This document shows, piece after piece, positions 52,500-64,000 of a DNA stretch of 64,000 bases. The number at the start of each line of letters is the position of its first letter. Positions within the stretch are counted from its first letter, which is position 1. Source of the stretch: Edolisoma coerulescens. Taxonomy: Eukaryota; Chordata; Aves; Passeriformes; Campephagidae. The translations under genes and the position numbers were made by a program. The stretch lies in NCBI GenBank assembly GCA_013397115.1, contig VWZW01002639.1:2716211-2780210 (forward strand), read 5' to 3'. Under the pieces are notes generated by a model that did no database searches, was not told where the DNA came from, and was given only the letters and a program-made list of their open reading frames with translations.

Positions 52500-53000
52500 C
52501 TAATTGCAATAAATGAACCCGACTCATCCTTTTAATTGACACATGATTAAACCAGTTATCCATTAGCACTCTAATAAGCACAGCGTAATACAGACTGGGA
52601 GTTATTAGTTACGTGTCATGTGCCGATCCAATTAATCACGAAGTGATAACACTTTATTAAATAAGTTTAAATTACATATCCTTTGCACAGATGCCTGGGA
52701 AATGTTAGTTACTGCATACATGAGTTATTATGCAGGTGGCCATTGCATAATAAAAGGCAACTGATCACATTAAAATCAAGTTTGATTTTGTTGCCACCAA
52801 CCCACAGAGACCATAACCTTCCCAGATGTTTACTGATTATTTTATCTGTCTCCTTAGGCAAAAAGGCAAACTTGTCTATTGCTGGACAGTTTTGTTTTCA
52901 CATTCTATAAATTGATCAAACAAATGCTCTGGTTCACATGCATTAGTTATGAGTTATCTGATGTACAAACATTATTTTGCACTACCTATGCATTGATTAA
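52500..53000. promoter_or_regulatory. Candidate conserved non-coding element
   Basis: Repeat-free AT-rich sequence dense in short transcription-factor cores: CTTTTAATTGACACATG, CCAATTAATCACG, ACGTGTCATGTG (an E-box/M-box-like CATGTG at 52617-52622), TATGCAGGTGG, ATTGCATAATAAAAGG and ACATGCATTAG. It looks like a homeodomain/POU/E-box enhancer rather than neutral intron. This is a judgement by eye; no alignment was possible. Confidence 0.3.
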
Positions 53001-54470
53001 GAAATTTCTCTGGAGACTTTGAACTGGAAAAAAGTATTAACTCAACCTTGCTTTTTAACTTCTTTAGAAACTTTTACTGGTTTTGAATTTTTTATTTTTA
53101 AAAAAATGTCTCCATTGTAATGTTTCTTAGACAAAGAGCCTTAAAAGCCACTTGTTCTGGGCAGGATGCTCTAAATTGAGAAATGGCACATAAGACAGAA
53201 GCTGCTGCTCTCCTCCCTCCATTCATGCCAACTGTTTGTTAATGGGTTAGTCCACAGAGAAATCAGCCAAGAAAAGCAGATTTAGCACCTCAAGAAATCC
53301 ACTGAGCTACACCAGATCTCAGAGGTAAGAAATAACACTGTATTTAAACGCTTTTATTTGTCTTACCCATATCCCATTCATAATTATTCACAGAGAAAAT
53401 AAAGGCATCCACATTTGAGTTGTAATGTTGGCAACCTGTCATCTTCTTGCTTTAAAGGTTGATTGTTCTATGCTAATGGTGGATACTTAAATACTTCACC
53501 TCCAGAAGACATTTTCAGACACCACCACACAGCTCCCAACACCCCTTGTAGAAAATCACTAGAGTTTCTTCAAAATTAAAGTTGATTTGTCCAAGTTCTC
53601 TTCTCAATCTCTCTACAGTTTGAGCAGTAAAACCTCAAGAAACTTTTTGTTCCCTGTACTGTGTACGTGGTGTATGTGGCTGAAGCAACAATGCCTGTAG
53701 TAGCTTCTAACCTGCCAGCCAGCAATGCTGTTTGCCTCAGAAAAGGGTGACAAAAAAGTGAAGAATAGTAAAAAAAAAAAATAAATGCAAGGAGGAGCCA
53801 GATTACACACACCACCACCATCCAAAAAAAAAGTCTAATACAAAATGCAAGAAGTCCACAAACAACAAAAAAACCCGACACAGTCCCTTTTCCCCCATCT
53901 TCAGCCAAGGTAAGGGATTCCAACTACTACAGCATTTTCCCTGGAGCACTTTGTACTTCATTCCTAACATTTAATAATTGATTGTGGGTTACAGCGACGC
54001 TCCGCGCCAACCGCCTGGCGCTGCTTGAAGTATCAATGCAAAAAAAACAAGCCCAAGATTTGGCACCCTCCTATGTCCTGACTTGCCAAGGACGGAGCAG
54101 TTACAGAAACGGTGTGGAGACCTTTATCAGCCTTTATAATAAAGCCAGGACTGTGTTTCAGGCTCCTACATGAAAGGTTTCTGCACTTGAAGGTTACATG
54201 TTTAAAGAGACAGGCTGCCTGCCCCTGCTCCATCATCAAGGTAAATGTTTTCTGTGCCTCCTGTGCTTTTGTATCCTGACCTGCACTGCCCTACACCATG
54301 GGCTGCAGCCACAGAACAGCCCAAAAGGCACCCACCCCTCTGCCTGGATGCACTGAGTGCATCTGGTTGGGTAGGGAAGGAAAAACCCTGCAACATCTAC
54401 CATGCGCACCTACTACGCCAAGGAGCTAAGGGTTGAACTTCAAATCAAATTAATTCGGTGGACCAACCCA

Positions 54471-54545
54471 CTTTAAAAAAAAAAAACAAAAACCAAAAAA
54501 AACACACATACAAAAACCCCCTCCAACAAAACCCAACCGCACAAA
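54471..54545. repeat. A/C-rich low-complexity tract
   Basis: Begins with a run of about 14 A and continues as A-rich sequence with C interruptions, ending in CCAACAAAACCCAACC. It resembles a decayed poly-A-like tail in composition, without a recognisable element attached. Confidence 0.8.
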
Positions 54546-55285
54546 CAAAAATATTCAATCCTCAGCTAAGAATTGTTTGAAGTTGTTGTACACCATGTAG
54601 TAGTTTTCCATTTTTCTTTCTGTCTTTAAAACACACCTTCACAAGTGGCTGAACATAATGCTTTCTGAACTTAATGAAAACCTCTCTCATGACCCAGGAG
54701 CACTCAGTAAATAATTATTAAGCTCTGGAGGTGGCTTTTGCATGAGTGTTGACTTAATAAAATGCCGTAAGTTGATCTGCTTGAATGCCCATTTACTTGG
54801 GGACACAGCTTGCAGTATAGCCTGGAAAGCTTGATCTTGATCAGATTAAAGAACAAGGTAAAATTAAGAGGTTCAATCCAGAAGCTGCAAAGGTCACATT
54901 TTACAATCCTTTACTACCACTGCTGATAGAAGGGAGATGAATAATTGCAAACCTAAAGTATCCTCAAAGACTTCCATATTATAATAGTGATTATGCACCA
55001 AGTCTTTTTACACCGAATCTCTGTTAGCCCAGATCTGTGTCTTTGCCATGAAGTTTCAGAAGAAGAGACATAAATATGTATATGTATTTAAACACAGTAT
55101 TATGTGTCTTCCCCTCCTGAAAGCCACCATCACTATCTGAGCCGGTCAGCCCAGCTGCCGTGGCTCTGCAGAGGACAGTGGCCAGTCCCAAGCACGGTAT
55201 CTTCAATTCCCAGACCACAACCTCCACCACACCAAATCAATCCCACAATAATCTGCTCACGGTGCCCCGGGAAAGCATCACTCAC

Positions 55286-55335
55286 AGACAGAGGCTGTCA
55301 AAGGAGCAGGGCATGAACATCTGAACAGCTTCCAT
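55286..55335 (-). CDS. MITF: MITF exon 1H: alternative first coding exon
   Basis: An ATG preceded by GGGGGGAAAAG opens MEAVQMFMPCSFDSLC and stops at a GTGAGT donor after CT, which with the C of exon 1B makes Leu and reads on into NSEHPG. Human MITF-H starts MEALRVQMFMPCSFESLYL by my recollection, so the match is clear, with two residues missing after MEA and Asp/Cys substitutions. The H protein would be 501 or 507 residues and includes the Rag-binding exon. H transcripts are reported in heart and retinal pigment epithelium in mammals. The 5' end of the exon is not defined. Confidence 0.9.
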
Positions 55336-55780
55336 CTTTTCCCCCCAATTTTGTGTCCAAGGGCTTTTGCTGAGCGCCCCCGGGAGAAAGGCAAGCGGCG
55401 TCCGGGCCGGCTGTGTCTCCAGGGGAGGCTCCAGATAAGGACCTGGCAACTCCAATCCCCAGGGAGCGGCAAGGCGGGCAGCGGCTCCCGGCACTGCAGA
55501 CCTGGGCAATCCAGCACCTACCGAGGAGAGAACACCGGGCTTCAGGCAGCACCTCCAGGGCTATCACGAAAGGACTCCACAGCAGCCCAGGAGTTTGGAG
55601 CCAGCATCTCGCTACATCCTGTCTCACCTGCATGGAAGCGATGCACAGACTCCTGACGGGCGCGGATCCCCAGGAGCCCGGATCCCCAAGATTTGGGATA
55701 AATTCCCGGCACAGCCGTGGGCTGAGCGGATCCCAGGGGCTGCACCACTCTCCCCGCCCCGCAAGGAATGGGAGAAACCG
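55336..55780 (-). promoter_or_regulatory. MITF: GC- and CpG-rich region upstream of exon 1H
   Basis: A GC-rich patch with multiple CpG dinucleotides (AAGCGGCGTCCGGGCCGGC, GACGGGCGCGGATCCC, GAGCGGATCC) immediately upstream of the exon 1H start codon, against an AT-rich background. It fits a CpG-type promoter and 5'UTR for MITF-H. The long open frames it yields on both strands are products of composition. No TATA box is evident. The transcription start is unknown. Confidence 0.5.
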
Positions 55781-58700
55781 AAGACACAGGCTGGCATAGA
55801 AAGCACTTCTCCCATTCATTAATTAAAAGGGGTGTGATCAGGCCATTAACACCATCAGTGGATAAGGGCTGTCTGTAACAGCACCGTTTTCTCACGATCT
55901 TTATCGCCAAAGAGATGAAGGGAAAGGGTGGGTGCAAGACAAATTTGTTTTCTGGGATGTAACTTCTTCGCATTCAAGGCTCACCCAGGCGAACCTCCAC
56001 CGAGGAACCGCTGGACACGCATCTCTCAAGAGCTTGAACCACATCTGTAAAGGCACAGAGTCGATGTTGCAGTGCACAAACCATTTCCCCGGCTCCATCT
56101 CTGCTCAAACAGGCTGAAACCCTCGGAAAAGCAGCACCCACAGTACACAAATACCTCAAGCTCCCAAAACTGTTCCATGAAGGGCTAAAGGAATTTAAAA
56201 TGTAGCTGACTGCGTTACCCAATATTGGTTTGATTTCCTCAAACTTTCAAAGCTTCCATCACAAACTTAGAGAAAATATTACCAAAAAATAAAAGAGGAA
56301 AAAAAAAGGCATAAAGCAGATTTGTCTTTCACTTAAAAGTCTGACCTTGTTTAAGTCTTTCTGAACCATTTTTTAGACACCACATCTATGGGCACTTCCC
56401 TCTCCAAAGGGCTCTACACAAACTTGCAAAACAAAAAGCCAGATTGCTAAAACAACCAAGAGGTGATAAAAGAAAAAGCAAGGCGATAACACTCCACTAG
56501 CAACCTCTGCAGTTTTTGATTCTGTAACGCAGAATTTGCCTTTTTTTTTCTGGGTAAATAGAGATGATAACACCATCGCTGAGAGGGAGGATGACGTATG
56601 ACCACCATGCTTTTTCTTTTTGATACTTTACAACTACATAGTGCCCAAGTCTGGCTTCACGGCACCTTTCCATCATATCTTGGTTTAGAAATTATCACTT
56701 CCACAGTTGGATAGCAAGTTTATTCACAGAGGCAGTTTTCAGCAGATGACAAGGCTCAACCACGCTGTGTCCATAGCCTGTATCCATAATTCACGTGCCC
56801 AGACCCCTTCCCAGCTAAAAAGCCACCATGCTCCTCAAGGCTTACCAGGACCAGCAATTCCCAGCCTAAACCCTTCCATTCATCCAAGGTTTTCTGCTTA
56901 TTGACTCCACTGTTACAGCACTATTCAACGCTTTCCAAAGAGGATGAGGCAGCTGGAAGCCTCATCTCCTGCAGATGACATCCTCGCTCTGGCATGCTGA
57001 GCAAACAGGATCTTGAGGAGCAAAAGGGAAAGTGTTTATGGAAGATTTGTTTTAAATGATTAAGAGCTCCAAAGAGTCACGACGAAAACCACACAGTGAA
57101 TTCTGTGCTCGGTATGTTGGCATTAGCAGCATGTAGGACTTGCTCACATTAAATAAACGTGCAAGGGAACAAACAACCCCAAACACATCACTGCAATAAC
57201 TTTAACATTAAACGAGTCTTGGACAGATATTATGCAAACTCTCACTTCAGTCTCTAGCCACAGCGCTAGCTGTTCATTACAGGACCTGATCAGATCAGCG
57301 AGTGTCTTTAGCAACGCTTCTTTCTAACAACTCAGCTTTCCAGGCTGCAGAAACCAGTGCCTCAGCGTCCCCATGCTTGAAACAAACTCCAATATTAGAG
57401 TCCTCAGGCATTGCTCATAGTTCTTCTGCATTTTTGTCTATTTGTGGAAGAGTTATTGGGGCAAAGAGGACTGTGTGACTGTGCAAGCTGAACAACTCGG
57501 GGTGGGGGTAAAAAAACCCTTATTCAGCAACAAGTTACTCTACCAACCATTTGGATCTTTACACTGCAATTACGATTTGCAATTGCAGGACAGATGTGCC
57601 AGACTTGCTGCCTTGGGTTTTCACAGCACAGACAGGAAGGTGGGATAAGCTCCAGCCATCCATGTAAGAGAGCATTAGTGATGTTTACAAACTTGCTAAT
57701 TGAGGCCAAGCAAAATGGAAGAATTGCTCAACTGCAAACAACTAAAGACAGGTGGCCTTCAATTCCCTTGCTTAGGCCACTCAATGCCCCCCACAACATA
57801 CCTGACATGAGATAATCCCAAACCAAGACTCCCTGGAGGAAGCAAACCTCCTCAGTCCATCAGGCATCACTGCTGTCAGCAGCAGCATCCTCAGGACAGG
57901 CACATCCAGCAAACAGCCCTTCTGTCACCAGGTATCTCTCCCAAATCCCAGGTTCAGGGATTCCCCAAGTTGGGTACAATTTCTCTGTCTTTACAACCTC
58001 AGGGTGTGCACTGCGGGTCAGGATGGCTGGGGCAGGACAGTGCAAATGTTATTTGGAGGGACCTTTTCACCTGCCATCCAACAGCTGTAAATTCTATTTT
58101 AATTTGTCACATTTGCAGGAACTGCAGTCTTTCACAGAAATATTTAGCATCGATTTAAAGCCTTCAGCAGTGGGAATTGCACCTCCAAGGACTGTTATAG
58201 TAATTCTTCCTCTTCCCTCATCAAAATAATTCTGCATCTCGTTTCAAGCCAGAAACTGCTCATGAACATCAGAGAGAGAATGAGGAAAATAATTACTTAA
58301 ACATGAAGTCACATGTAAATAAAAGAAACACCAAATGAAAACTATGGTACAGAATGAAGTATCACTCAGAATAAAAACATGCAAGCAACATTTACACTTC
58401 TTGATTTCACAGAGTCGAAACATATACAAAAAGATCCTCCTTAATCTATTTATAGGTCTTTTAACACCTCAAATACGGCCCTGCTAATACACAGCCTTAA
58501 TTTAATTTTGCAATCACCCTTCTGCTCTGCATGTCTTGTGTTGCATCTAAAATGCACAAGCACGTCTCAAAGAGACATCATCAGGAAAAATCCTCAGAAA
58601 TAACTTTATGCAACCAAATACAATCTCAAACTTTAACACAACTGCTGAGTTTCTAGAAAAGGGGACTTTCTCAAGTAAAACTGTTCAGCACAGCCCATGT

Positions 58701-61700
58701 TTTGCACACTTTAGTGCCACCTGAGCCATGCTGTCCGTGTCACTTGCTGCAGGAACACCACTTCTTACTTTTCAAAGTATGTTACAGCCCTTGGTTTACT
58801 TTTGAAAAAAAGCAGCCAACTCAAAACTATTTACAAGCCTTTCTGTTAGACCCTCCTAATCTGTTCTGTGCTGCCAGAAGCACAGCACTTGAATGGCTAT
58901 TTCTGTTCAAAGCTATATTTGTTGTGGAACTACTGCAAACGCCTGAATCATGTAAACAGAGGCAAGAGCCAAAAAATGTTTCACTGGACTTGAAGTTCAC
59001 ATCTGCCTTAGTTACTAGGACAAAAAAATAAAGGCAGGGCTTAGCTTATAACCAATAAATCCGGCAAAGACTACGGTTAATCATGAATTCCTGCAACAGG
59101 GTTTTGTTTAATCTGGTTTACTTAACATTTGTGACCTTGGCAAAGTACCTGCGGGAGCACCCACCATTGTTGTGGAGCAGCATTTCACACCTTCTGTTAT
59201 TTTAGGCTCTGGCAGGCGACTGTACAGTGCTACATTTGTCAGCCAGGTTCATAAACACTCAGCAAAGTCACCTGGAAATGATGTGCAGCTCCAGACTTGC
59301 TGGAGCCCAGCAGCCAACTGTACTGCTGTCCCTAAAAAGCAGTATTGTAGCAGTTCTCAGACAGGACCTGCAGCTGCACCTTAGGGCAAAACAAATGCCT
59401 GGCAAACGTGCTGCTGGAGCAAAGTGACCCTGCCATTTCTTCAGCTTCTTGCCTCAGAAAAGTTGGTGCTACAAACCATGCCCTCATCTCAGCCTGCCCA
59501 TGCAGCTGAAAACTTCACCTGAGCATTCACCAGCTTCTATTCCTCATGATGCTCCTCCAGCAGGAACAATCCCCAATATTCTCAACATGCTGGAAACCAT
59601 GAAAACTCCCAGAACAACAACGAAAACCTACACAGATGTTTGATCCAACTTCCCACAGATTATACAGTCCTACCACTTCAGGCAGGGACAAATTCTGCCC
59701 AGTGGTCTTTGGCACTGAACTGCAGCAGAGGTACTACAGGCAGAAGGACAAGCAGCATGTGCTTGGATAAGAATGGGACATCACAGGTGGATGGAGGAGA
59801 ACAAAAAAATGTCTCTGTCACAACCCACGTTAAGAAATCTGGATTAAACTCTACTAACCTTTTTTTTGGTCATACAGCCATTTGCTGAATTCAGAAATTT
59901 AGTAGCTGCCTGATACCTAGTTGCCAATGTATGTCTAATACACTGAAAATATTTTTCCCTTCCTTTTAGAGAGGCTGATGCAAAGCCACATTCAGGAACT
60001 GCAATTGGCTTTCCACGTACTCAGGGAAAAAAAAAAATAATTTTTTTTTACGAACTCCAGAACAAACAAGATGATTTTCTATTTTCTTGTTTTTAAAAGC
60101 TGATAATGCAAGTATAAATGGATAATACATTTTATCATCTATGTTACTGTAGTTTATTTTTGTACAAATCTTAACTTTCATCTTAGACTAAGATATTCTA
60201 CCTTACAAGTGTTATACTTCTGTGTCCCTTCCCTTCACACAGCTGCAACCTGGCTACGGAATTCCTAATCTTAATTGAAGGACATGTATTTAATTTTGCC
60301 TTGAATTGACACTATAGACTATTTAAAGTTGCATTAAAGCTGGTATTATCCTGTAAACGCTTCCAGAGAACCAAAAATGAACATCAGCTGTCAGAATTGC
60401 CAGTTACTCAATTAACACTTGCACAGCCAAAGCACTCTGCAATCCTATTCACAAGCTACCAAAAAAAACCTCCCCAAAACAAAAACAGCTAAAAAAGCAA
60501 CCCCCATGCCTGGGCTAGGGAAAGGCAGCTTCTGTAGGATTTCTCATTTGGCCAGCTCCCAGACATCTCCCTTTCCACACTAGATGGAGCTTTGTCCCCT
60601 CTTCCCCAGCCGTCTGGCAGTGCCCTGAGCTGGGATAAAAAGGGTAAAGAGGCAAAGGGTGAAACAGCAGCGTCACCCCAAATAAACAAACTGCAGCAGC
60701 GGCTTCAGGAACAGCGCCATACCAGCGAGGACCGGGGCTCTCACTGTGCCCTGCTGGCTCCCTGATTTTAACACAGCATTGTTTTGCCATTTTCGAGGAA
60801 TGAAAGATTTCAACAATTCCAAATCTCACTCCATGCTGAGCCCCTACCAGCCTTTCCCATGGCTGCAAGGCACTGCCTGAGCTCACACCACAGTCAAATT
60901 CCACTTCTTTTCCATCCCTTACAAAGGGACAGCATTTAAGATTACACACCTGAATGGCTTTCCTGTATCCCTCTTCATATTCCCAGTTATTTTCTTTCAA
61001 AATAAGCTCTTCAGTCTCTTCTCTATTAACCTGAAACATCTGTCCCAGGCCTCTGCTCAGGCTTCAGCCTTGGATTCACTGACACTTCGGGGAAGCAACT
61101 CATGGATAAAATTCCCCTTGATTTGTAGCTGTTGGATTTGGTCTGTATTGTTTCAGATCACAGGTCAAGAGAAACAGCTCATCCTTCTGGTGAGCTGCCA
61201 CAACTCCATTAGGATCTTTCAAAGCACAACAGGATATGGTACATCATCAGTATTTCTCTGATGAATTTAAACTCAATGGGACTGAGAGGAGCCCAGGGGA
61301 ATGAGTCACTCCCGATGTCACAAGTGGCCAGCACTGCAAAGCACAGAAAGCAGCAGCCTCAGGCTGTATCAGACAAGGCGATGCCAGAGAGGATGGAGAA
61401 GCACCGGTGTTCAAAGGGCAAAACCTCTGCGTGCCTTGTGGGCAAGGGCTCCTGCTTGGGCAATGTGCTCAGGAACAAGGAGCTAAAATTGAGGGGACAA
61501 GGGAAACAAGCCCACGTTATAACTGGAAGCTAAAGAAAAGTTTGGAGGTTGACAGGGGTGAGTGTTGCTGTCTATAAATACAGCAGAGAAACAAACACCC
61601 AGGAGAGAACAACCCTGGCACGTCACCAAGTGATATAAACCAGCTATGAACAAGATTAAATTGGTATCAACAGTCTCATTCTGAGAAGTTCAGATCTGAA

Positions 61701-64000
61701 ACCGTTTCCAGCTGGAGGACTGGCGAAGGAACAACACGCTCCTTTGCAAATAAAGACTGGTTGCCTAATCAAAGTAGGTCACTGTGGAATAAAGCAGCCA
61801 GTAACGACTTAGGGGACACAGAATCACAGAATCAATTAGGTTGGAAAAGACCTTTAAGATCATCAAGTCCAACCTTTGACCAACCACCACCTTAGGGACC
61901 AGAGAAGAGCACTGAGTGCCATGTCCAGTCATTTCCTGAACAGAGAAGATGCCCTGCAGCCAGAGGCTCCAAAAGGACAGATGAAGAGCAAAGCAAACTC
62001 TTTGGCAGAGCAGATGGATCTGAAGTAGTGCTGGAACACAGCACACAACAGGAGCTCTTGCCTTCACATCCACCGTGCTGAACTAAAGCAGTAAATAACA
62101 CCTCAAAAATGCAACCCCCTCCGTTCTAAATTAAAGATTAGAGGCTCCCCCAAAACAAACATAAAATCAAGAAATATCTACTACAAAAGAGACATCCTAA
62201 AGCAGACAGAAGGCATGCAAAGCAGGTTTCATTCAGAGCAGATTTAAGAGGGATACCTTTTGAAGACAAGTCAGCAGCTGGAGGGCCCAAGACCCACACA
62301 TTGCATGGCCAAGATACCATCACCCATAATGACTTCCAACACAAGGCTGTGGAGCAGAGCCTCTTGGGGACATACAGCCTGGGCAGTACAGACAGGAGCT
62401 GAAACCACATCTCTAAATCCCAGTATCCTCCATCCTCTGTAGCCAACAGCCATGTCCTGTCATCCTACCCAACACTGACAAGCAACACAAGACACAACTG
62501 AAGGTGAACCTGCCAGGCTCTTACAACTCCTACTCATATGTTTAGCAGAGAAGAACCTTCAGTTCATTACAGCAGCATGACAACCCAAACCCTTGACAGT
62601 CTGTAACTGTTCAACATCCGGGACATGCCATCCAAAATTTCCACTGAAGTTCAAGAGCGGAACATAATGAAAACACCCTCACTGACCGTGTTATTTACAG
62701 CCTGGGAACAAAGAACTCCAGCCTCCGGTGTGCTTTTAATACAGGCTAATTTATTCTGAAAAAAGTAATAATTAAGTACACAAAACCAAAGTATGGAACC
62801 TGAAAAACACCTTCCTGTCTTGCAGAGCAAGTGCTTTCTAGGGACACTTACACTAGCTCCTGCTGCTAAAATCGTTTATTAAAAGCAACTGGGGAAAAGC
62901 AAAGATGATCTCGAAAACACACAGCAATGCTAAGCTGAAAAAGTTACACTGAAAAAACCCCAAAGCAGATCAAATGCACTAATATATTCTTGTGATTAAG
63001 TGCATATCCAAGTTGTTTGAAACTGAAGTCTTTAATATTTGAATGATTATGTATGTTTTTTAAAATCTTACAAGTGTTGAGTACTACTAAAAAGCCAGCA
63101 CATTAAATCTTTACAGACTGGGATTGAGAAATTCCCTGAAACAAGAGGAAAAAAGCCCTAGGCAAAAACCCATAATAATCAATTTTCTCCACCCATCCCA
63201 CCACATGCCTCTGCAGAACCACCATCAGGTAAATTGGGGATTGCAGAGTCAGCCAGAATAACGTAGTTCCCAGGCCAAAGGGCTTTGGCTTTCAAACAGG
63301 TCCAAGACCTCGGTACTGCGGTGGCCCTGGACAGAAAATGCAGATGAAGCATTAGCAAGTGCCAGGAGGGAGGTACTGACACCAAAACCAGCCTGACAGT
63401 TACTGCTTCAGGTAAATTGTACCACTCCTCACTTAAGGGAAACCTCAATATACTGCCATTAAAAACAAAAAGGCAATAAAAGGCTACTGTGATTCCAGTA
63501 AATGTAAAACATGATTGTTTGAGAGGGTGAAAAGCCCTTTCCATGTCCACATGAAAATAACAGCTGCAGTTAGCAGGGATGGGCTGAATCACCTCAGCCT
63601 GGTGAAAAAACAGGTTTTAAGCAGAAAAAACCCCAGGATTTATCATTTTCTCATTGCATTATTCAACAGCAGCATCATTTTATCAACCTCTCAAATACTA
63701 CCCCTCCAAGAAGCAATACACAAGGGGTTTTCTATAAAGTTTTCCATAACCACTAGAGCACCAAAAAAAAAAAAAATTATATTGGCAGAAAACTGCTAGG
63801 TTTTCTACAGCAAAGTCCATCTTTATAATTCTTCATTTGAGATTAAATGCAATAAAGTTCCTTAGGACTAAAAAACCGAATATGCAAATCTAAGGTGGAT
63901 CCCAAGCTGCAGGCATTTTTGTATCAGTTAACATTTCACATGCAAAAAAAATGTCAACAGTGAAGTTCAAGCCAGAATGAAGTTCCTTCCTCATTTCAAT
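55781..64000. other. Sequence upstream of exon 1H (intron of distal MITF promoters)
   Basis: 8.2 kb. It contains one CR1 fragment (61817-61945), A/T runs at about 60029-60050, and otherwise unique sequence. If exon 1A and other distal first exons are kept in birds, this is intronic to those transcripts, but I could not recognise an exon 1A-like coding segment here. Open frames such as 60515-61039 and 63179-63592 on the minus strand have no family resemblance. Confidence 0.6.
61817..61945 (-). repeat. CR1 LINE 3'-end fragment
   Basis: Plus strand reads CACAGAATCACAGAATCAAT, GGTTGGAAAAGACCTTTAAG, ATCATCAAGTCCAACC and later CTGAGTGCCATGTCCAGTCA, the reverse complement of a CR1 3' end. Same direction as MITF. 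The right end is blurred by divergence. Confidence 0.92.

Larger units (their letters stand above)
49213..55285 (-). other. MITF: Intron between exons 1H and 1B
   Basis: 6.1 kb. It holds a CR1 copy of about 300 bp (51476-51775), an AT-rich homeodomain-motif-dense stretch (52500-53000), a small GC-rich inverted repeat (54004-54021) and an A/C-rich tract (54471-54545). A non-coding exon 1D would be expected in this interval by mammalian order but cannot be recognised from sequence alone. Confidence 0.75.

Noticed and set aside
55298..55819. 173-codon minus-strand open frame upstream of exon 1H and several plus-strand ones
   Set aside because: It lies in CpG-rich sequence in a different frame from the H peptide, overlaps frames on both strands, and has no family resemblance. 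It is probably 5'UTR/promoter sequence.
60515..61039. 174-codon minus-strand open frame in the far upstream region, as a candidate exon 1A or 1C
   Set aside because: It lacks the acidic N-terminal sequence expected for exon 1A and has no donor in the right phase that I could identify.

Overview
This window is a piece of a bird genome carrying most of one vertebrate gene, MITF (microphthalmia-associated transcription factor), on the minus strand. The bird assignment rests on several degraded CR1 LINE fragments with the typical avian 3' end (TCATAGAATCATAGAAT-like), a compact intron-rich layout, and MITF exon sequence that is close to, but distinct from, the mammalian protein. Nothing bacterial, viral or plasmid-like is present, and no second protein-coding gene could be supported.

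Layout, read in gene direction (right to left). A first exon matching the MITF-H start (exon 1H) lies at 55286-55335, downstream of a CpG-rich block at about 55340-55780. The shared exon 1B (B1b), which carries the Rag-GTPase-binding and glutamine-rich segment, is at 48966-49212. A 24.7 kb interval follows with no coding sequence I can recognise. The melanocyte-specific first exon 1M is at 24246-24278, with a recognisable M promoter upstream of it. The common exons 2-9 follow: 22907-23134, 21726-21809, 20286-20381, 14604-14721, 11999-12055 (or 12073), 10924-10999, 9680-9827, and 7586 down to the stop at 7185. Lengths of 228, 84, 96, 118, 57 (75), 76 and 148 nt match those I recall for mammalian MITF, every intron is GT-AG, and the joined reading frame is open. 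MITF-M comes to 413 codons, or 419 with the alternative 18 nt of exon 6. MITF-H comes to 501 or 507.

The 3'UTR appears to run about 3.7 kb, from 7184 down to an ATTAAA signal at 3461-3466. It contains a canonical AATAAA at 6020-6025 that would give a short UTR, a 50-bp minisatellite at 5071-5255, and a distal cluster of seed matches to miRNAs reported to regulate MITF (miR-137, miR-101, miR-148, miR-182). The first 3.4 kb is flanking sequence beyond the gene.

The exons together give one bHLH-leucine zipper protein whose N-terminus depends on the promoter used. The H form and other upstream-start forms include exon 1B and should respond to lysosomal Rag/mTORC1 signalling. The M form lacks exon 1B and is expressed in the melanocyte lineage from a CRE/LEF/SOX promoter. 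The most useful things to follow up are the bird exon 1H, the altered CRE, the tandem acceptor at exon 6, the two-signal 3'UTR with its miRNA cluster and minisatellite, and a few candidate homeodomain-rich noncoding elements in the large introns. I found no sign of a wholly new biological system.
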